A DNA stretch of 64,000 nt from Curtobacterium sp. 9128. Its GTDB lineage: Bacteria; Actinomycetota; Actinomycetes; Actinomycetales; Microbacteriaceae. This document shows positions 17,350 to 27,523 of the stretch, one piece after another. Positions within the stretch are counted from its first letter, which is position 1. Every line of letters begins with the position of its first letter. The DNA lies in NCBI RefSeq assembly GCF_007673775.1, contig NZ_VEAF01000008.1:124001-188000 (forward strand). The letters run 5' to 3'. A model generated the notes under the pieces. That model did no database searches. It was given only the letters and a program-made list of their open reading frames with translations, and had not been told where the DNA came from. A program made the position numbers and the translations under genes.

Positions 17350-18608
17350 TTGCGGTTCTCCTCGAGGATGCGGTCGCCCTGCTTCGCTGCCTGTGACAGC
17401 GCCTGCTCGGCGGTGAGCTGCCCGGACATGAACTTCTCCAGCGCGGGCGTGAGCGCCTTGCCCTCGACGTCGCTGTACCCGGCGACGTCGGGACGCACCG
17501 AGGCGTAGTCGAGGGTCTTCACGAACCCGGCGTACCGGGGGTCGTCGGTGAAGAACGGGTCGTTCGCGGACGACCGGTTCGCGGGGATCCAGCCGGAGAT
17601 CTTGGCGAAGTCGACCCCGTTGGCAGCCTTCGTCGCCCACCACTTCTCGAACGCCCACGCGCCGTCGGCGTTCTTCGCGCCCGTCGGGATGGTGAGGCCG
17701 AAGCCGCCCATCACGGCGCCCTTGTCCCCGCCGGGACCGGTGACCGGTTCGGTGACGGCCCAGTCGAGCCCGTCCGCCTTGTCCAGGTTCGGGACGTCCC
17801 ACGGACCGTCGTACTTCATCGCCGCCTGCCCGGCGGCGAACACGTCGTTGCTGTCACCGAAGCCGTTGGTGTACACGCCGTCGTCCATGAGCGACTTCCA
17901 GAAGTCGAGGACCTCGATGCCCTGGGAGCTGTCGAACGCGGTCTTCGTGCCGTCGGCGCTGAGGAGCTTCCCGCCCGCCTGCTGCAGCCACATCGAGAAC
18001 AGGCCGGGGTCGTTGAGCATGAACCCGGACTGCTTGAGCTTGCCGCCCTCGTCGACGGTCAGCTTCTGCGCGTCGCTCTTCAGCTCGTCCCACGTCGTCG
18101 GCGGCGTCAGACCGGCCTTGTCGAACAGGTCCTTGTTGTAGACGAGCGACCGGTTGTCGACCAGGAGCGGCAGACCGTAGAGCTTGCCCCCTGACCGCAT
18201 CTCCGACAGCGCCTGCGGGTAGAACTCCTTCGTGTCGATCTTGTCCGCCTTGACTCGGTCGTCGATCGACTGCAGTGCACCCTTCGGCGCGTAGAGCGAG
18301 GTCTGGTAGCGGTCCCAGAGCACCAGGTCGGGCACCTGGCCGCCCGCGATCGCGGTGAGGAGCTTCTGCTCGACGAGCTCCTGCGGGACGTACTTGACCG
18401 TGTACTGCTTCTGGGACTTGTTGAACGCGTCGGTCATGTGGTTGATCTGCTGCACCTGGTCGCCGGACCAGGAGCCCCACATGGTGACCTCCTGGCGACC
18501 ACCGGAGCCGCTCGCGCCGGACGAGCCGGACGAGCAACCGGTGAGGACGAGGGCTGCGGCGGCGAGTGCTGCGGCAGCGCCGAGGAGACGTCGTGACTTC
18601 ATCGTCAT
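17346..18608 (-). CDS. Carbohydrate ABC transporter substrate-binding lipoprotein
   Basis: A 420-residue extracellular solute-binding protein of the CUT1 (family 1) type. A lipoprotein signal with lipobox LTGC is followed by a Gly/Ser linker, then TMWGSWSGDQVQQIN and PDLVLWDRYQTSLYAPKGAL, typical of oligosaccharide binders. The clusters WLQQAGG and KYDGPWDVPNL probably line the sugar site. Two ATGs lie six bases apart (18608 and 18602) and either may be used. In context it should capture alpha-1,6-manno-oligosaccharides released outside the cell. Confidence 0.9.
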   Translation of the reverse strand: MTMKSRRLLGAAAALAAAALVLTGCSSGSSGASGSGGRQEVTMWGSWSGDQVQQINHMTDAFNKSQKQYTVKYVPQELVEQKLLTAIAGGQVPDLVLWDRYQTSLYAPKGALQSIDDRVKADKIDTKEFYPQALSEMRSGGKLYGLPLLVDNRSLVYNKDLFDKAGLTPPTTWDELKSDAQKLTVDEGGKLKQSGFMLNDPGLFSMWLQQAGGKLLSADGTKTAFDSSQGIEVLDFWKSLMDDGVYTNGFGDSNDVFAAGQAAMKYDGPWDVPNLDKADGLDWAVTEPVTGPGGDKGAVMGGFGLTIPTGAKNADGAWAFEKWWATKAANGVDFAKISGWIPANRSSANDPFFTDDPRYAGFVKTLDYASVRPDVAGYSDVEGKALTPALEKFMSGQLTAEQALSQAAKQGDRILEENRK

Positions 18609-18624
18609 CGTGCTTTCTGCTGAC

Positions 18625-18651
18625 CGGTGCCGTACCGGAACGACGGCACCG
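18625..18651 (-). promoter_or_regulatory. Intercistronic hairpin before the binding-protein gene
   Basis: Nine-base arms CGGTGCCGT and ACGGCACCG flank a nine-base loop in the 58-base gap between the second permease and binding-protein genes. Such hairpins commonly stabilise the downstream mRNA so that the binding protein outnumbers the permeases; that role is inferred here. Confidence 0.5.
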
Positions 18652-18666
18652 TGGGTGGGGGTTGGG

Positions 18667-19601
18667 TCACTTGGTGCCGGCGTGGGCGATGCCCTCGATG
18701 ATCCAGCGCTGGGCGAGGATGAACACGACGAGGACGGGGACCATCGTGATGACGGTCCCGGCCATGAGCGGGCCGTAGTTGGTGGTGTAGTTGTTCACGA
18801 ACCCGGCGAGCCCGACCTGGACGGTCATCATCTTCGGGTCGTTGAGCACGATGAGCGGCCAGAGGAAGTTGTTCCACCCGGCCTGGAAGCTCAGCAGACC
18901 CAGGACGGCCAGTCCGGCCTTGGTGAGCGGGAAGTAGATCGAGGTGAAGATCCGGAACTCGCCGGCGCCGTCGACGCGTGCTGCCTCACCGAGCTCGTCG
19001 GGCAGGGACTCGAAGAACTGCTTCATGAAGAAGACCGCGAACGCACCGGCGGCGCCGGGGACGATGACGGCCCAGTAGGTGTTGATCAGCCCGAGGCCGC
19101 CGTTGCCGCTGATGTCGTTGCCGCCGAGCAGCGGGAAGTGCCGCAGGACCAGGAACGTCGGGATCATCGTGACGATGCTCGGGACCATGAGCGAGGACAG
19201 GAACGTGATGAACACGGCCTGCCGCCCGGCGAACCGGAGCTTCGCGAGTGCGTACCCGGCGAGCGAGCCGAAGAACAGGTTCGCGACGGCCCCGCCGACG
19301 CCGAGGACCAGGGTGTTCACGAAGTACCGGCCGTACGGCACGGTGGTGACGGCGTCGACGTAGTTCTGGATGGTCGGGCTGTACGGGATCAGTGACAGGG
19401 AGTGCGCGAGGATCTCCCCCGCCGGCTTGAGGGAGGTCGCCAGCGTCCAGATCAGCGGCGCGACGGTGACGACGCTGACGAGGACCACGCCGACCCACCA
19501 GGCGATGGTCTTCGTCGGGTCGTGGCGGCTCGGCGGCGCAGCCGGTTGCGGTCGGGCGCGGCGTCGGCGGTGCCGACGGTGGTCGCGGTGGTCGTGGTCA
19601 T
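18667..19601 (-). pseudogene. CUT1 sugar ABC permease (MalG-like), apparent frameshift near 5' end
   Basis: Inner-membrane permease subunit with six TM segments and the EAA loop (LGEAARVDGAGEFRIFTSIY, then FPLT) that contacts the ATPase. The natural start is the ATG at 19601, which overlaps the preceding permease stop as ATGA. That frame gives MTTTTATTVGTADAAPDRNR and runs out of phase to a stop at 19452. The body of the permease is in another frame, whose first usable start is a GTG at 19488 inside TM1. That body frame reads sensibly upstream (SRHDPTKTIAWWVGVVLVSV) but has no start codon. One base appears to be missing between about 19520 and 19570, a GC-repetitive stretch. This could be a true mutation or a sequencing or assembly error; if real, uptake would be impaired. 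Confidence 0.75.
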
Positions 19602-20599
19602 CGTTCGGTGTCCCGGTTCGTGAGGCGGGCGTTGACGAGGGAGAACGCGAGGATGATCACGAACAGGATGAACGACAGCGCGGACGCGTAGCCCATCTGC
19701 AGTGATCCGAACCCGCGGTCGTAGATGTAGTAGACGGTCGTGACGGTGGAGTTCCCCGGGCCGCCCTTGGTGAGGACGTACGCCTGGTCGAACACCTGGA
19801 ACGCGTTGATGATGAGCAGCGTCGACACCAGGAACGTCGTCCGGCGGATGCTCGGGAGCACGACGTACCGGAACACCTGCCATGCGTTGGCGCCGTCGAG
19901 TCGTGCGGCCTCGCGGAGGTCCGGTGAGACGCCCTGGAGCCCCCCGAGGAAGATCATCATGTTGCCGCCGAAGCCCGCCCAGACGCTCATCATGACGATG
20001 GCGGACATCGCCCAGTGCGAGTCGTACAGCCACGCCGGTCCATCGATCCCGAACCAGCCGAGCGCGGCGTTGAGGAGACCGTGCTGCGGGTTGAGGACCC
20101 AGTACCAGACGGTGGCCGTCGCCACGGTGGAGGACACGACCGGGATGTAGAACAGCGTCCGGAAGATGCGGACGGCCCGGCCGCTGCGGTTCAGCAGGAG
20201 CGCGGTCGCGAGGGCGATGACGAGCCCGAGCGGCACGTAGAGGACCGTGTAGAAGACGGTGTTGCGGAGCGCGATCCAGAAGAACGGGTCGCTGGCGATG
20301 CGCGTGTAGTTGTCGAACCCGACCCAGGTGAGCTTGCCGATCACGGCGTAGTCGCTGAGGCTGACCACGGCGGCGACGACGACGGGCAGTGCGGTGAACA
20401 GCAGGAACAGCGCACCGGGGAGGGCGAGGAACACCCAGGCGGCCCGGGTCTGCTGCTTGCGGGTGGCGCTGACGCCCTGACCGCGCTCGGGTGCGCGTCG
20501 CCGACGGCGCCGGCCTGGAGGCGCGACCTGCGTCTCGGGGGCGAGCAGGGCCTCCCGGCCGGTCACCGCCTGCTCCTCGGACGAGGTGACGATGCTCAC
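19598..20599 (-). CDS. CUT1 sugar ABC permease (MalF-like)
   Basis: A 333-residue inner-membrane permease. After a charged cytoplasmic N-terminus with an Arg run (RRRRRR near residue 30) come six TM helices. The coupling loop is EAARLDGANAWQVFRYVVLP. It forms the membrane channel with the following permease, for oligosaccharides delivered by the lipoprotein at 17346. No ATPase gene is present, so a shared MsiK-type ATPase elsewhere is presumed. The GTG start overlaps the GH125 stop by four bases. Confidence 0.9.
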   Translation of the reverse strand: MSIVTSSEEQAVTGREALLAPETQVAPPGRRRRRRAPERGQGVSATRKQQTRAAWVFLALPGALFLLFTALPVVVAAVVSLSDYAVIGKLTWVGFDNYTRIASDPFFWIALRNTVFYTVLYVPLGLVIALATALLLNRSGRAVRIFRTLFYIPVVSSTVATATVWYWVLNPQHGLLNAALGWFGIDGPAWLYDSHWAMSAIVMMSVWAGFGGNMMIFLGGLQGVSPDLREAARLDGANAWQVFRYVVLPSIRRTTFLVSTLLIINAFQVFDQAYVLTKGGPGNSTVTTVYYIYDRGFGSLQMGYASALSFILFVIILAFSLVNARLTNRDTER

Positions 20600-21915
20600 C
20601 GGACACCTCCGTCAGCGGCCGCTGTCGCCGCGGCGACCGCGGGTCGCCGCATCCCGGCGAGGTCGAGGACGAACTCGCAGAACATCGCGTTCGCCCACGA
20701 GAACCACGGTCGGGTGTACGCGCTCGGGTCGTCCACGTCGAACGACTCGTGCATGAGGTTCGTTCCGGCGTGCGTCGCACAGAGCTGTCGGAGCAGCTCC
20801 TGCCGCTCGTCCTCCGAGGTCGCGGTCAGGCCCTGCACGGCGAGCGCGATGGGCCAGACGTTCCGGCCCGGCGTGTGCGGGCTGCCGATGCCGCTGCCGG
20901 CGCTCCCGGTGAACCACGAGGGGTTCGTCGGCGACAGCACGGCGGAGCGGGTGCGCAGGTAGAGCGGATCGTCGGCCGCGCACCACCCGAGGAGCGGGAG
21001 GGACAGCAGGCTCGGCACGTTGGCGTCGTCCACGACGAGCGAGCCGCCCAGCCCGTCGACCTCGTACGCCAGGACCCGCCCGTGCTCCGGGTGGTCGACG
21101 ACGCCGTGCTCGCGGATGCCCCGGTCGAGCTCGACGGCGAGCCGCTCCGCGCGGTCGGCCAGGTGCTGGTCGTCGAGGACGGCCGTCGCGAGCTCGGCGA
21201 CGAGCCGCAACGCGACGACCGCGAACGCGTTGCCGGGGACGTTGTACCCGAACACCGTGGCATCGTCACTCGGTCGGAACGCGCTCCACGTCAGGCCGGT
21301 CGGCACGGTCAGCGGTCCTCGACCAGCACGGACCAGGGTGTCCGACGGCAGGAGCGGGTCCGGCCGTTCGAACCGGTAGGCCGACCGTGCCTCGTGATCC
21401 TGTTCCGTCGTCCAGACGCGGATGGCGGCGTCCGCGACGGCACCGAACCGCTCGAGGTGGTCAGTCCGCCCGGTCCGTGCCCAGAGCGTGTGCGCCAGCT
21501 GGATCGGGTAGCAGAGCGAGTCGATCTCGTACTTGCGTTCCCACACCCCCGGGGTCATCGCCGTGCGGTCGTCCTGGTGCCCGGCGCCGTCGGCGGTGCG
21601 GTTGAAGGCGTTCGCGTACGGATCGGCGAGGACGGAGGCCTGCTGTCGTCGGGACACCGCGGCGACGGTGTCGGCGAGCGCCTCGTCGTCGGCCACGAAG
21701 TGCAGGTACGGCGTCAGCTGCGCGGACGAGTCGCGGAGCCACATCGCGGGGATGTCCCCGGTGACCATGAAGGCGGTGCCGTCCGGCTCGGTCGTGATCG
21801 TCGTGGCGAGCGTGTTCGCGAAGCAGTTCGCGAAGAGCTCCCCGACCGACGGGCCGAGGCGGTCCGTCACCTGTGTGGCGACCGTGTTGATGAGGTCGTC
21901 GTGTTGCTGAGCCAC
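20596..21915 (-). CDS. GH125 family exo-alpha-1,6-mannosidase
   Basis: A 439-residue (alpha/alpha)6 glycoside hydrolase of family 125 (formerly DUF1237), which removes alpha-1,6-linked mannose from non-reducing ends. Characteristic segments are FMVTGDIPAMWLRDSSAQLT near residue 50, WERKYEIDSLCYPIQLA and SWANAMFCEFVLD near the end. It lacks a signal peptide, so it acts on imported oligosaccharides together with the cytoplasmic GH76. The GTG at 21915 has AGGGAG upstream and a recognisable promoter. It is the first gene of the operon, and its stop overlaps the next start (GTGA). Confidence 0.9.
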   Translation of the reverse strand: MAQQHDDLINTVATQVTDRLGPSVGELFANCFANTLATTITTEPDGTAFMVTGDIPAMWLRDSSAQLTPYLHFVADDEALADTVAAVSRRQQASVLADPYANAFNRTADGAGHQDDRTAMTPGVWERKYEIDSLCYPIQLAHTLWARTGRTDHLERFGAVADAAIRVWTTEQDHEARSAYRFERPDPLLPSDTLVRAGRGPLTVPTGLTWSAFRPSDDATVFGYNVPGNAFAVVALRLVAELATAVLDDQHLADRAERLAVELDRGIREHGVVDHPEHGRVLAYEVDGLGGSLVVDDANVPSLLSLPLLGWCAADDPLYLRTRSAVLSPTNPSWFTGSAGSGIGSPHTPGRNVWPIALAVQGLTATSEDERQELLRQLCATHAGTNLMHESFDVDDPSAYTRPWFSWANAMFCEFVLDLAGMRRPAVAAATAAADGGVR

Positions 21916-21948
21916 GCTGCTCCCTTGACTTCCGGTGATGATCCTCCA

Positions 21949-21976
21949 ACTATATGGATTGATCGATTCCGCGCAA
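21949..21976 (-). promoter_or_regulatory. Promoter of the mannan operon
   Basis: On the minus strand TTGCGC (21971-21976) and TATAGT (21949-21954) are separated by 16 bases, giving a short leader before the GH125 GTG. An overlapping TGATCGAT dyad and the unusually AT-rich intergenic stretch make this the probable operator region for the nearby regulator. Confidence 0.6.
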
Positions 21977-21987
21977 GAAGTAGTTTG

Positions 21988-21995
21988 AGTATACT
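21988..21995 (+). promoter_or_regulatory. Divergent -10 / 8-bp palindrome before secreted GH76
   Basis: AGTATACT is a perfect palindrome containing TATACT, a near-consensus -10 for the plus-strand GH76 gene at 22043. A -35 is not clear. Being palindromic and between divergent genes, it could also be part of an operator. Confidence 0.45.
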
Positions 21996-22042
21996 TTTTG
22001 TGGTGCACAGGGCACGGGGATCGTCGGATCGAAGGGGATCCC

Positions 22043-23587
22043 ATGCAGCACCGACTCCTCGGCCTGGTGACGGCCGGCGCACTCGCGAGCGCCGCACTCA
22101 CCGGCGTCGCGCTCACCGTGACACCGGACCATGCCGCCGCGCTGACCACCACGCAGGCGACCGACGCGTACGACGCGTTCGTGGACACCTACTGGGACCC
22201 GGACGCCAAGTACTTCTTCACGTACAGCGACCATCGCGTGCACAGCGAGCACGCCGTCGGTCCCCAGGGCGGCCTGTACACCGACTACTGGTGGGAGGCC
22301 CAGAACTGGGAAGCGGTCATGGACCGCTACGAGCGCACCCACGACAGCGCGAGCCGGCAGATGATCGACGACGTCTTCGACGGCTGGCAGGCCGCCTACC
22401 CCGACTTCCGCACGAACGACTGGAACGACGACATGGGGTGGTGGGCCCGCGGCAGCATCCGCGCCTACGAACTCACCGGTGAGCAGCGGTTCCTCACCGA
22501 GGCCGAGGACGTCTTCCACTACATCGCCCAGTACGAGGACACCACCTACGGCGGCGGCATCTGGTGGAAGAACGTGGACGTCGGCGACGGCTCGAAGAAC
22601 GAGAAGAACGTCGCGACGAACGGCACCGCGGTGTGGACAGCGCTCCGCCTCTACGCGGCGACCGGCGACACCAGCTACCGCGACACCGCCGAACGGATCT
22701 ACGCCTGGCTGCACAGCGACTTCGACAACGGCGGCCACATCCGAGACCACGTGAGCGGCACCGGACAGTTCACCGACTTCGACTGGACCTACAACCAGGG
22801 CCAGTACGCCGGCGCAGCCCTGCAGATGTACCTCGCGACCCACGACACGCAGTACCTCACCCAGGCGACCACCGCGGCCGACTGGGCCGTCGCGAACCTC
22901 ACCACGGCCGGGACCTTCGTCAACGAGGGCACGAGCGACACCGAGGGCTTCAAGGCCGTCCTGACCCGTGACCTCCGCGCGCTGGTCGACGACGCCGGGC
23001 AGACCCAGTACGAGCAGGTGCTCACCGCCAACGCATCCCAGGCGGCGAACCACGTGTCGCCCGAGGGCATCGGCGGCCCGGACTGGAACGCTCCGACGCC
23101 CTCGACCGCGACGACCCCGCAGCAGTCCCTCGGCGCGGCGGCGACCGTCGCCGTCGAACAGCAGGCGGTGCCCGACGGCTCGACCGCCGTGGTCGAGGGC
23201 GACGGCACCTACCAGGCGGAGAACGTCGATCACCCCGGCATCTCCACCGAGGCCTCGAACGCCGGCCACACCGGGCGCGGCTACCTCGCCGGGTGGAACA
23301 CGGACGGCACGGCGGCCACCTTCCACACCAACGTGGCGACGGCCGGAACGCACACGGTGACCTTCCGCTACGCGGCAGCCGCCGGCACCGCCGTCCGCGC
23401 GGTGAGCGTCAACGGGTCGGCACCGGTCAACATCACCTTCCCCGCCACGTCGTCGTGGGCGACGTGGAGCACGGTCACCGTGGACCTACCGTTCACCTCG
23501 GGTTCCGATGCCCTGGTCGTTGCGGACACGACGAGCAGCGGGAGCGGCAACTTCCTGAACCTCGACGCCGCGACGATCACGCTCTAG
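22043..23587 (+). CDS. Secreted GH76 endo-alpha-1,6-mannanase with C-terminal CBM
   Basis: A 514-residue extracellular enzyme. Its signal peptide ends near residue 33 (HAAALT). A GH76 catalytic domain of about 340 residues carries the paired catalytic aspartates in NDDMGWWARG, plus GGIWWKN and DWTYNQGQYAGAA. A C-terminal beta-sandwich (about 385-514; YQAENVDHPGISTEASNAGH, then TGRGYLAG) resembles CBM35/CBM6 modules. It should cut the alpha-1,6-mannan backbone of fungal or yeast walls and feed products to the divergent importer operon. The ATG at 22043 follows AAGGGGA. Confidence 0.92.
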   Translation: MQHRLLGLVTAGALASAALTGVALTVTPDHAAALTTTQATDAYDAFVDTYWDPDAKYFFTYSDHRVHSEHAVGPQGGLYTDYWWEAQNWEAVMDRYERTHDSASRQMIDDVFDGWQAAYPDFRTNDWNDDMGWWARGSIRAYELTGEQRFLTEAEDVFHYIAQYEDTTYGGGIWWKNVDVGDGSKNEKNVATNGTAVWTALRLYAATGDTSYRDTAERIYAWLHSDFDNGGHIRDHVSGTGQFTDFDWTYNQGQYAGAALQMYLATHDTQYLTQATTAADWAVANLTTAGTFVNEGTSDTEGFKAVLTRDLRALVDDAGQTQYEQVLTANASQAANHVSPEGIGGPDWNAPTPSTATTPQQSLGAAATVAVEQQAVPDGSTAVVEGDGTYQAENVDHPGISTEASNAGHTGRGYLAGWNTDGTAATFHTNVATAGTHTVTFRYAAAAGTAVRAVSVNGSAPVNITFPATSSWATWSTVTVDLPFTSGSDALVVADTTSSGSGNFLNLDAATITL

Positions 23588-23609
23588 TCGTCGAGGGGCG
23601 CAGGCCCAC

Positions 23610-23653
23610 CGGACGGGAGGCTCGGTGCCAGCTGGCACCGAGCCTCCCGTCCG
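23610..23653. terminator. 44-nt perfect palindrome terminator
   Basis: A loopless palindrome centred on CAGCTG (outer arm GGACGGGAGGCTCGGTGCCA) sits between convergent genes ending at 23587 (plus) and 23665 (minus), so it can terminate both. It belongs to the window-wide GACGGGAGGC hairpin family. Confidence 0.8.
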
Positions 23654-23664
23654 TCTGCCAGGGG

Positions 23665-24441
23665 TCAGTCGTCGAACGGGCGGAGGTCGCGGACGCGAGC
23701 GCGCTCGGTGCGCGCGGACGCGACGACCTGGTCGGCGTTGATGTTCCGCTCGTCCTGGAGAGCGAGCTCCGCATGGCGACGGTTCCACTCGTCGGAGTCC
23801 CTCGCGACGACCTCGAGCGCTTCCCGAGGCCGATCGACGCGGAACACCACCGCCCAACGCACCTCGACGGAGCGGTCGTGTGCGAGGCGGAGCAGCTGAT
23901 CGTCGTCGGGCCAGCGCAGGCCGTTGGCCGCGGCACCAGCACGGACGTGCCGGATCGGATCGGTGACGAGACGCTCCATCTGCGCTCGCGAGATGCGGGG
24001 GTTGCTCGCACACCAGGCTCGGACCCGCGGTGACGCGTCGTCGAGGAGCGCGGCGAAGACCTCTGGGTCGTCAGTCGTCGCGCCGACCCGGCCGCGGGTC
24101 TCGTCGAAGTCGTCGGCGGCCAGCAACCGCTGCACCGGGAGCGCAAGCGACCGTCGGTCGTCCCGGGCGTACGTGTGCGCGAGGATCGCACGGACCCAGC
24201 GGTCCGGTGACCGAGCAGCGTCGTCGTGCAGCTGCGGGCGATCGGCAAGGCCCGTCGCGGCGGTCGCGCGCACGACGTCGACGAGATCGTGCAGGAGTCG
24301 CGCGAGCGTCCCGTCATCGGTCGCGGGGTTCTCCGCCACCGCTCGACGAACGGCCTCCTCCGGACGCTCGCCGAGCGTCCGGAGGAGCACGGGATCGCTC
24401 GTCTGCTCGGCCTGGAGGACGACGGCAGCGATGGTCGGCAT
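23665..24441 (-). CDS. HEAT-like variant repeat protein
   Basis: A 258-residue all-helical protein. Repeats of about 22-30 residues contain patterns such as VRRAVAENPATDDGTLARLL, VRAWCASNPRISRAQMERLV and VRAGAAANGLRWPDDDQLLR. These resemble leucine-rich-repeat-variant or HEAT-like repeats that serve as protein-binding scaffolds. No catalytic motif or signal peptide is present. The ATG at 24441 has a CATGAT hexamer six bases upstream, indicating a leaderless transcript. Confidence 0.7.
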   Translation of the reverse strand: MPTIAAVVLQAEQTSDPVLLRTLGERPEEAVRRAVAENPATDDGTLARLLHDLVDVVRATAATGLADRPQLHDDAARSPDRWVRAILAHTYARDDRRSLALPVQRLLAADDFDETRGRVGATTDDPEVFAALLDDASPRVRAWCASNPRISRAQMERLVTDPIRHVRAGAAANGLRWPDDDQLLRLAHDRSVEVRWAVVFRVDRPREALEVVARDSDEWNRRHAELALQDERNINADQVVASARTERARVRDLRPFDD

Positions 24442-24447
24442 GGGGTG

Positions 24448-24453
24448 ATCATG
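24448..24453 (-). promoter_or_regulatory. -10 hexamer of leaderless promoter
   Basis: CATGAT on the minus strand ends six bases before the ATG at 24441. The same hexamer at the same spacing precedes mesX. Confidence 0.4.
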
Positions 24454-24575
24454 ACAGAGCGCTGTGACCCGGGGGCCATCCGGGGAGTCCACCCCTCGCC
24501 GCAGGCGGAACGTCCGACCCCCTACGATCGGACCGGTGCTCCTGCACCGCACCACGCAGTCACCGGAGGCAGTCA

Positions 24576-25151
24576 GTGAGGTCCGTCGAAGTCCCGATGC
24601 TGCCGATCGTGGTCCCGCTCGGGGTCGTGTTCTTCGCGGTGCTGCTGTGGGTGCTCCGCTCGCGCGGCCGGGTCACGCTCCCCCGGGTGAGCGTCGCCGC
24701 CGTCCTCGCGCTCTACGTCGGCGGCGTGCTCGCCAACACGGTCTTCCCGATCTTCATCCACCTCGGGACGTGGCCCGACCGTGGTCCACGGCCCCTGGCG
24801 CTCTGGCTGGTGCCGTTCGTCGACTACGGGATGGAGGACGCGCTCATCAACGTCGGCGTGTTCATCCCGCTCGGCGTCCTCGTCCCGCTGCTCACCGCGC
24901 GGCCGAGCTGGTGGCGGGTGCTGGCCGTCGTCGCCGGTGCGAGCCTCGCCATCGAGCTGGTGCAGATGGTGACCGCACAGTCCGCCTTCGGTGGACACAT
25001 CGCCGACGTCAACGACTGGATGACGAACGTCCTCGGCGGCGTCATCGGCTACGGCCTGTTCGTGCTGGTCACGCGGTCGGGGGCGGCCGCCGTGTTCGTC
25101 GACCGGTTCCGATGGCCGACGCGCGAGCGGGTCGGCAGCCCGTCGGCCTGA
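24576..25151 (+). CDS. VanZ-like membrane protein
   Basis: A 191-residue integral membrane protein with about five TM segments. It has the VanZ signature: ANTVFPIF early, INVGVFIPLGVLVPLL in the middle, AIELVQM, then the polar loop HIADVNDWMTNVLGGVIGYG. VanZ proteins are linked to teicoplanin resistance in enterococci, but most actinobacterial homologues have no assigned role. The GTG at 24576 follows GGAGG at 24565-24569. Confidence 0.82.
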   Translation: MRSVEVPMLPIVVPLGVVFFAVLLWVLRSRGRVTLPRVSVAAVLALYVGGVLANTVFPIFIHLGTWPDRGPRPLALWLVPFVDYGMEDALINVGVFIPLGVLVPLLTARPSWWRVLAVVAGASLAIELVQMVTAQSAFGGHIADVNDWMTNVLGGVIGYGLFVLVTRSGAAAVFVDRFRWPTRERVGSPSA

Positions 25152-25463
25152 GGACTGCCGACGCGCTCAGCTCGAGGCGGTCGGGTGCACCATGACCCGC
25201 ATCGGCGTTCCGACGCGGAGCGCAGACGGACCGTCTGGCTCGCGGATCGAGCTCCGTCCGCAGAGAACGAAGGGCCGCGCTCAGGGGTGTCGACCGCGCC
25301 GGCGCGCGCTCCGCGTCCCGGCGGTTCGGTACCGCCTCCGACGTCGCCGCCGGACAACGGCTTCGACGGCACGTCGACCGGATGTCACCGGCTGCGCCGT
25401 ATCCTGGCCGTGGCTCGCCGCCGGGGACGATCCCGAGGCCTCGTGCCGCCGGAAGGAACTGTC
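25152..25463. other. Gene-free leader region of the ABC transporter
   Basis: About 310 bases with no convincing reading frame on either strand. TATCCT at about 25400 could be the -10 for the exporter gene, giving a leader of roughly 50 bases. No riboswitch-like structure was recognised. Confidence 0.4.
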
Positions 25464-27383
<1,920 letters not shown>

Positions 27384-27478
27384 CGCGGCTCCGCCGCCGC
27401 CGGTTGCGAGGACCGCTCACCGACATGGGTGGGCACGGCGGGCACCACGGCTGACCCGCTGCCGCGCGGTGCGACATG

Positions 27479-27508
27479 CGTCCGCGTCCGCGTCCGCGTC
27501 CGCGTCCG
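27479..27508 (+). repeat. Hexanucleotide tandem repeat (CGTCCG x5)
   Basis: Five exact copies of CGTCCG lie just upstream of the serine-hydrolase start at 27524. The ribosome-binding site AGAGGA follows three bases after the repeat, so copy number changes would alter the leader or promoter spacing rather than the protein. Confidence 0.7.
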
Positions 27509-27523
27509 GGAGAGGATGTCGGG

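Noticed and set aside
18667-19601. Programmed ribosomal frameshift in the permease gene
   Set aside because: No slippery heptamer or downstream structure was recognised; a single-base deletion or sequence error is simpler.
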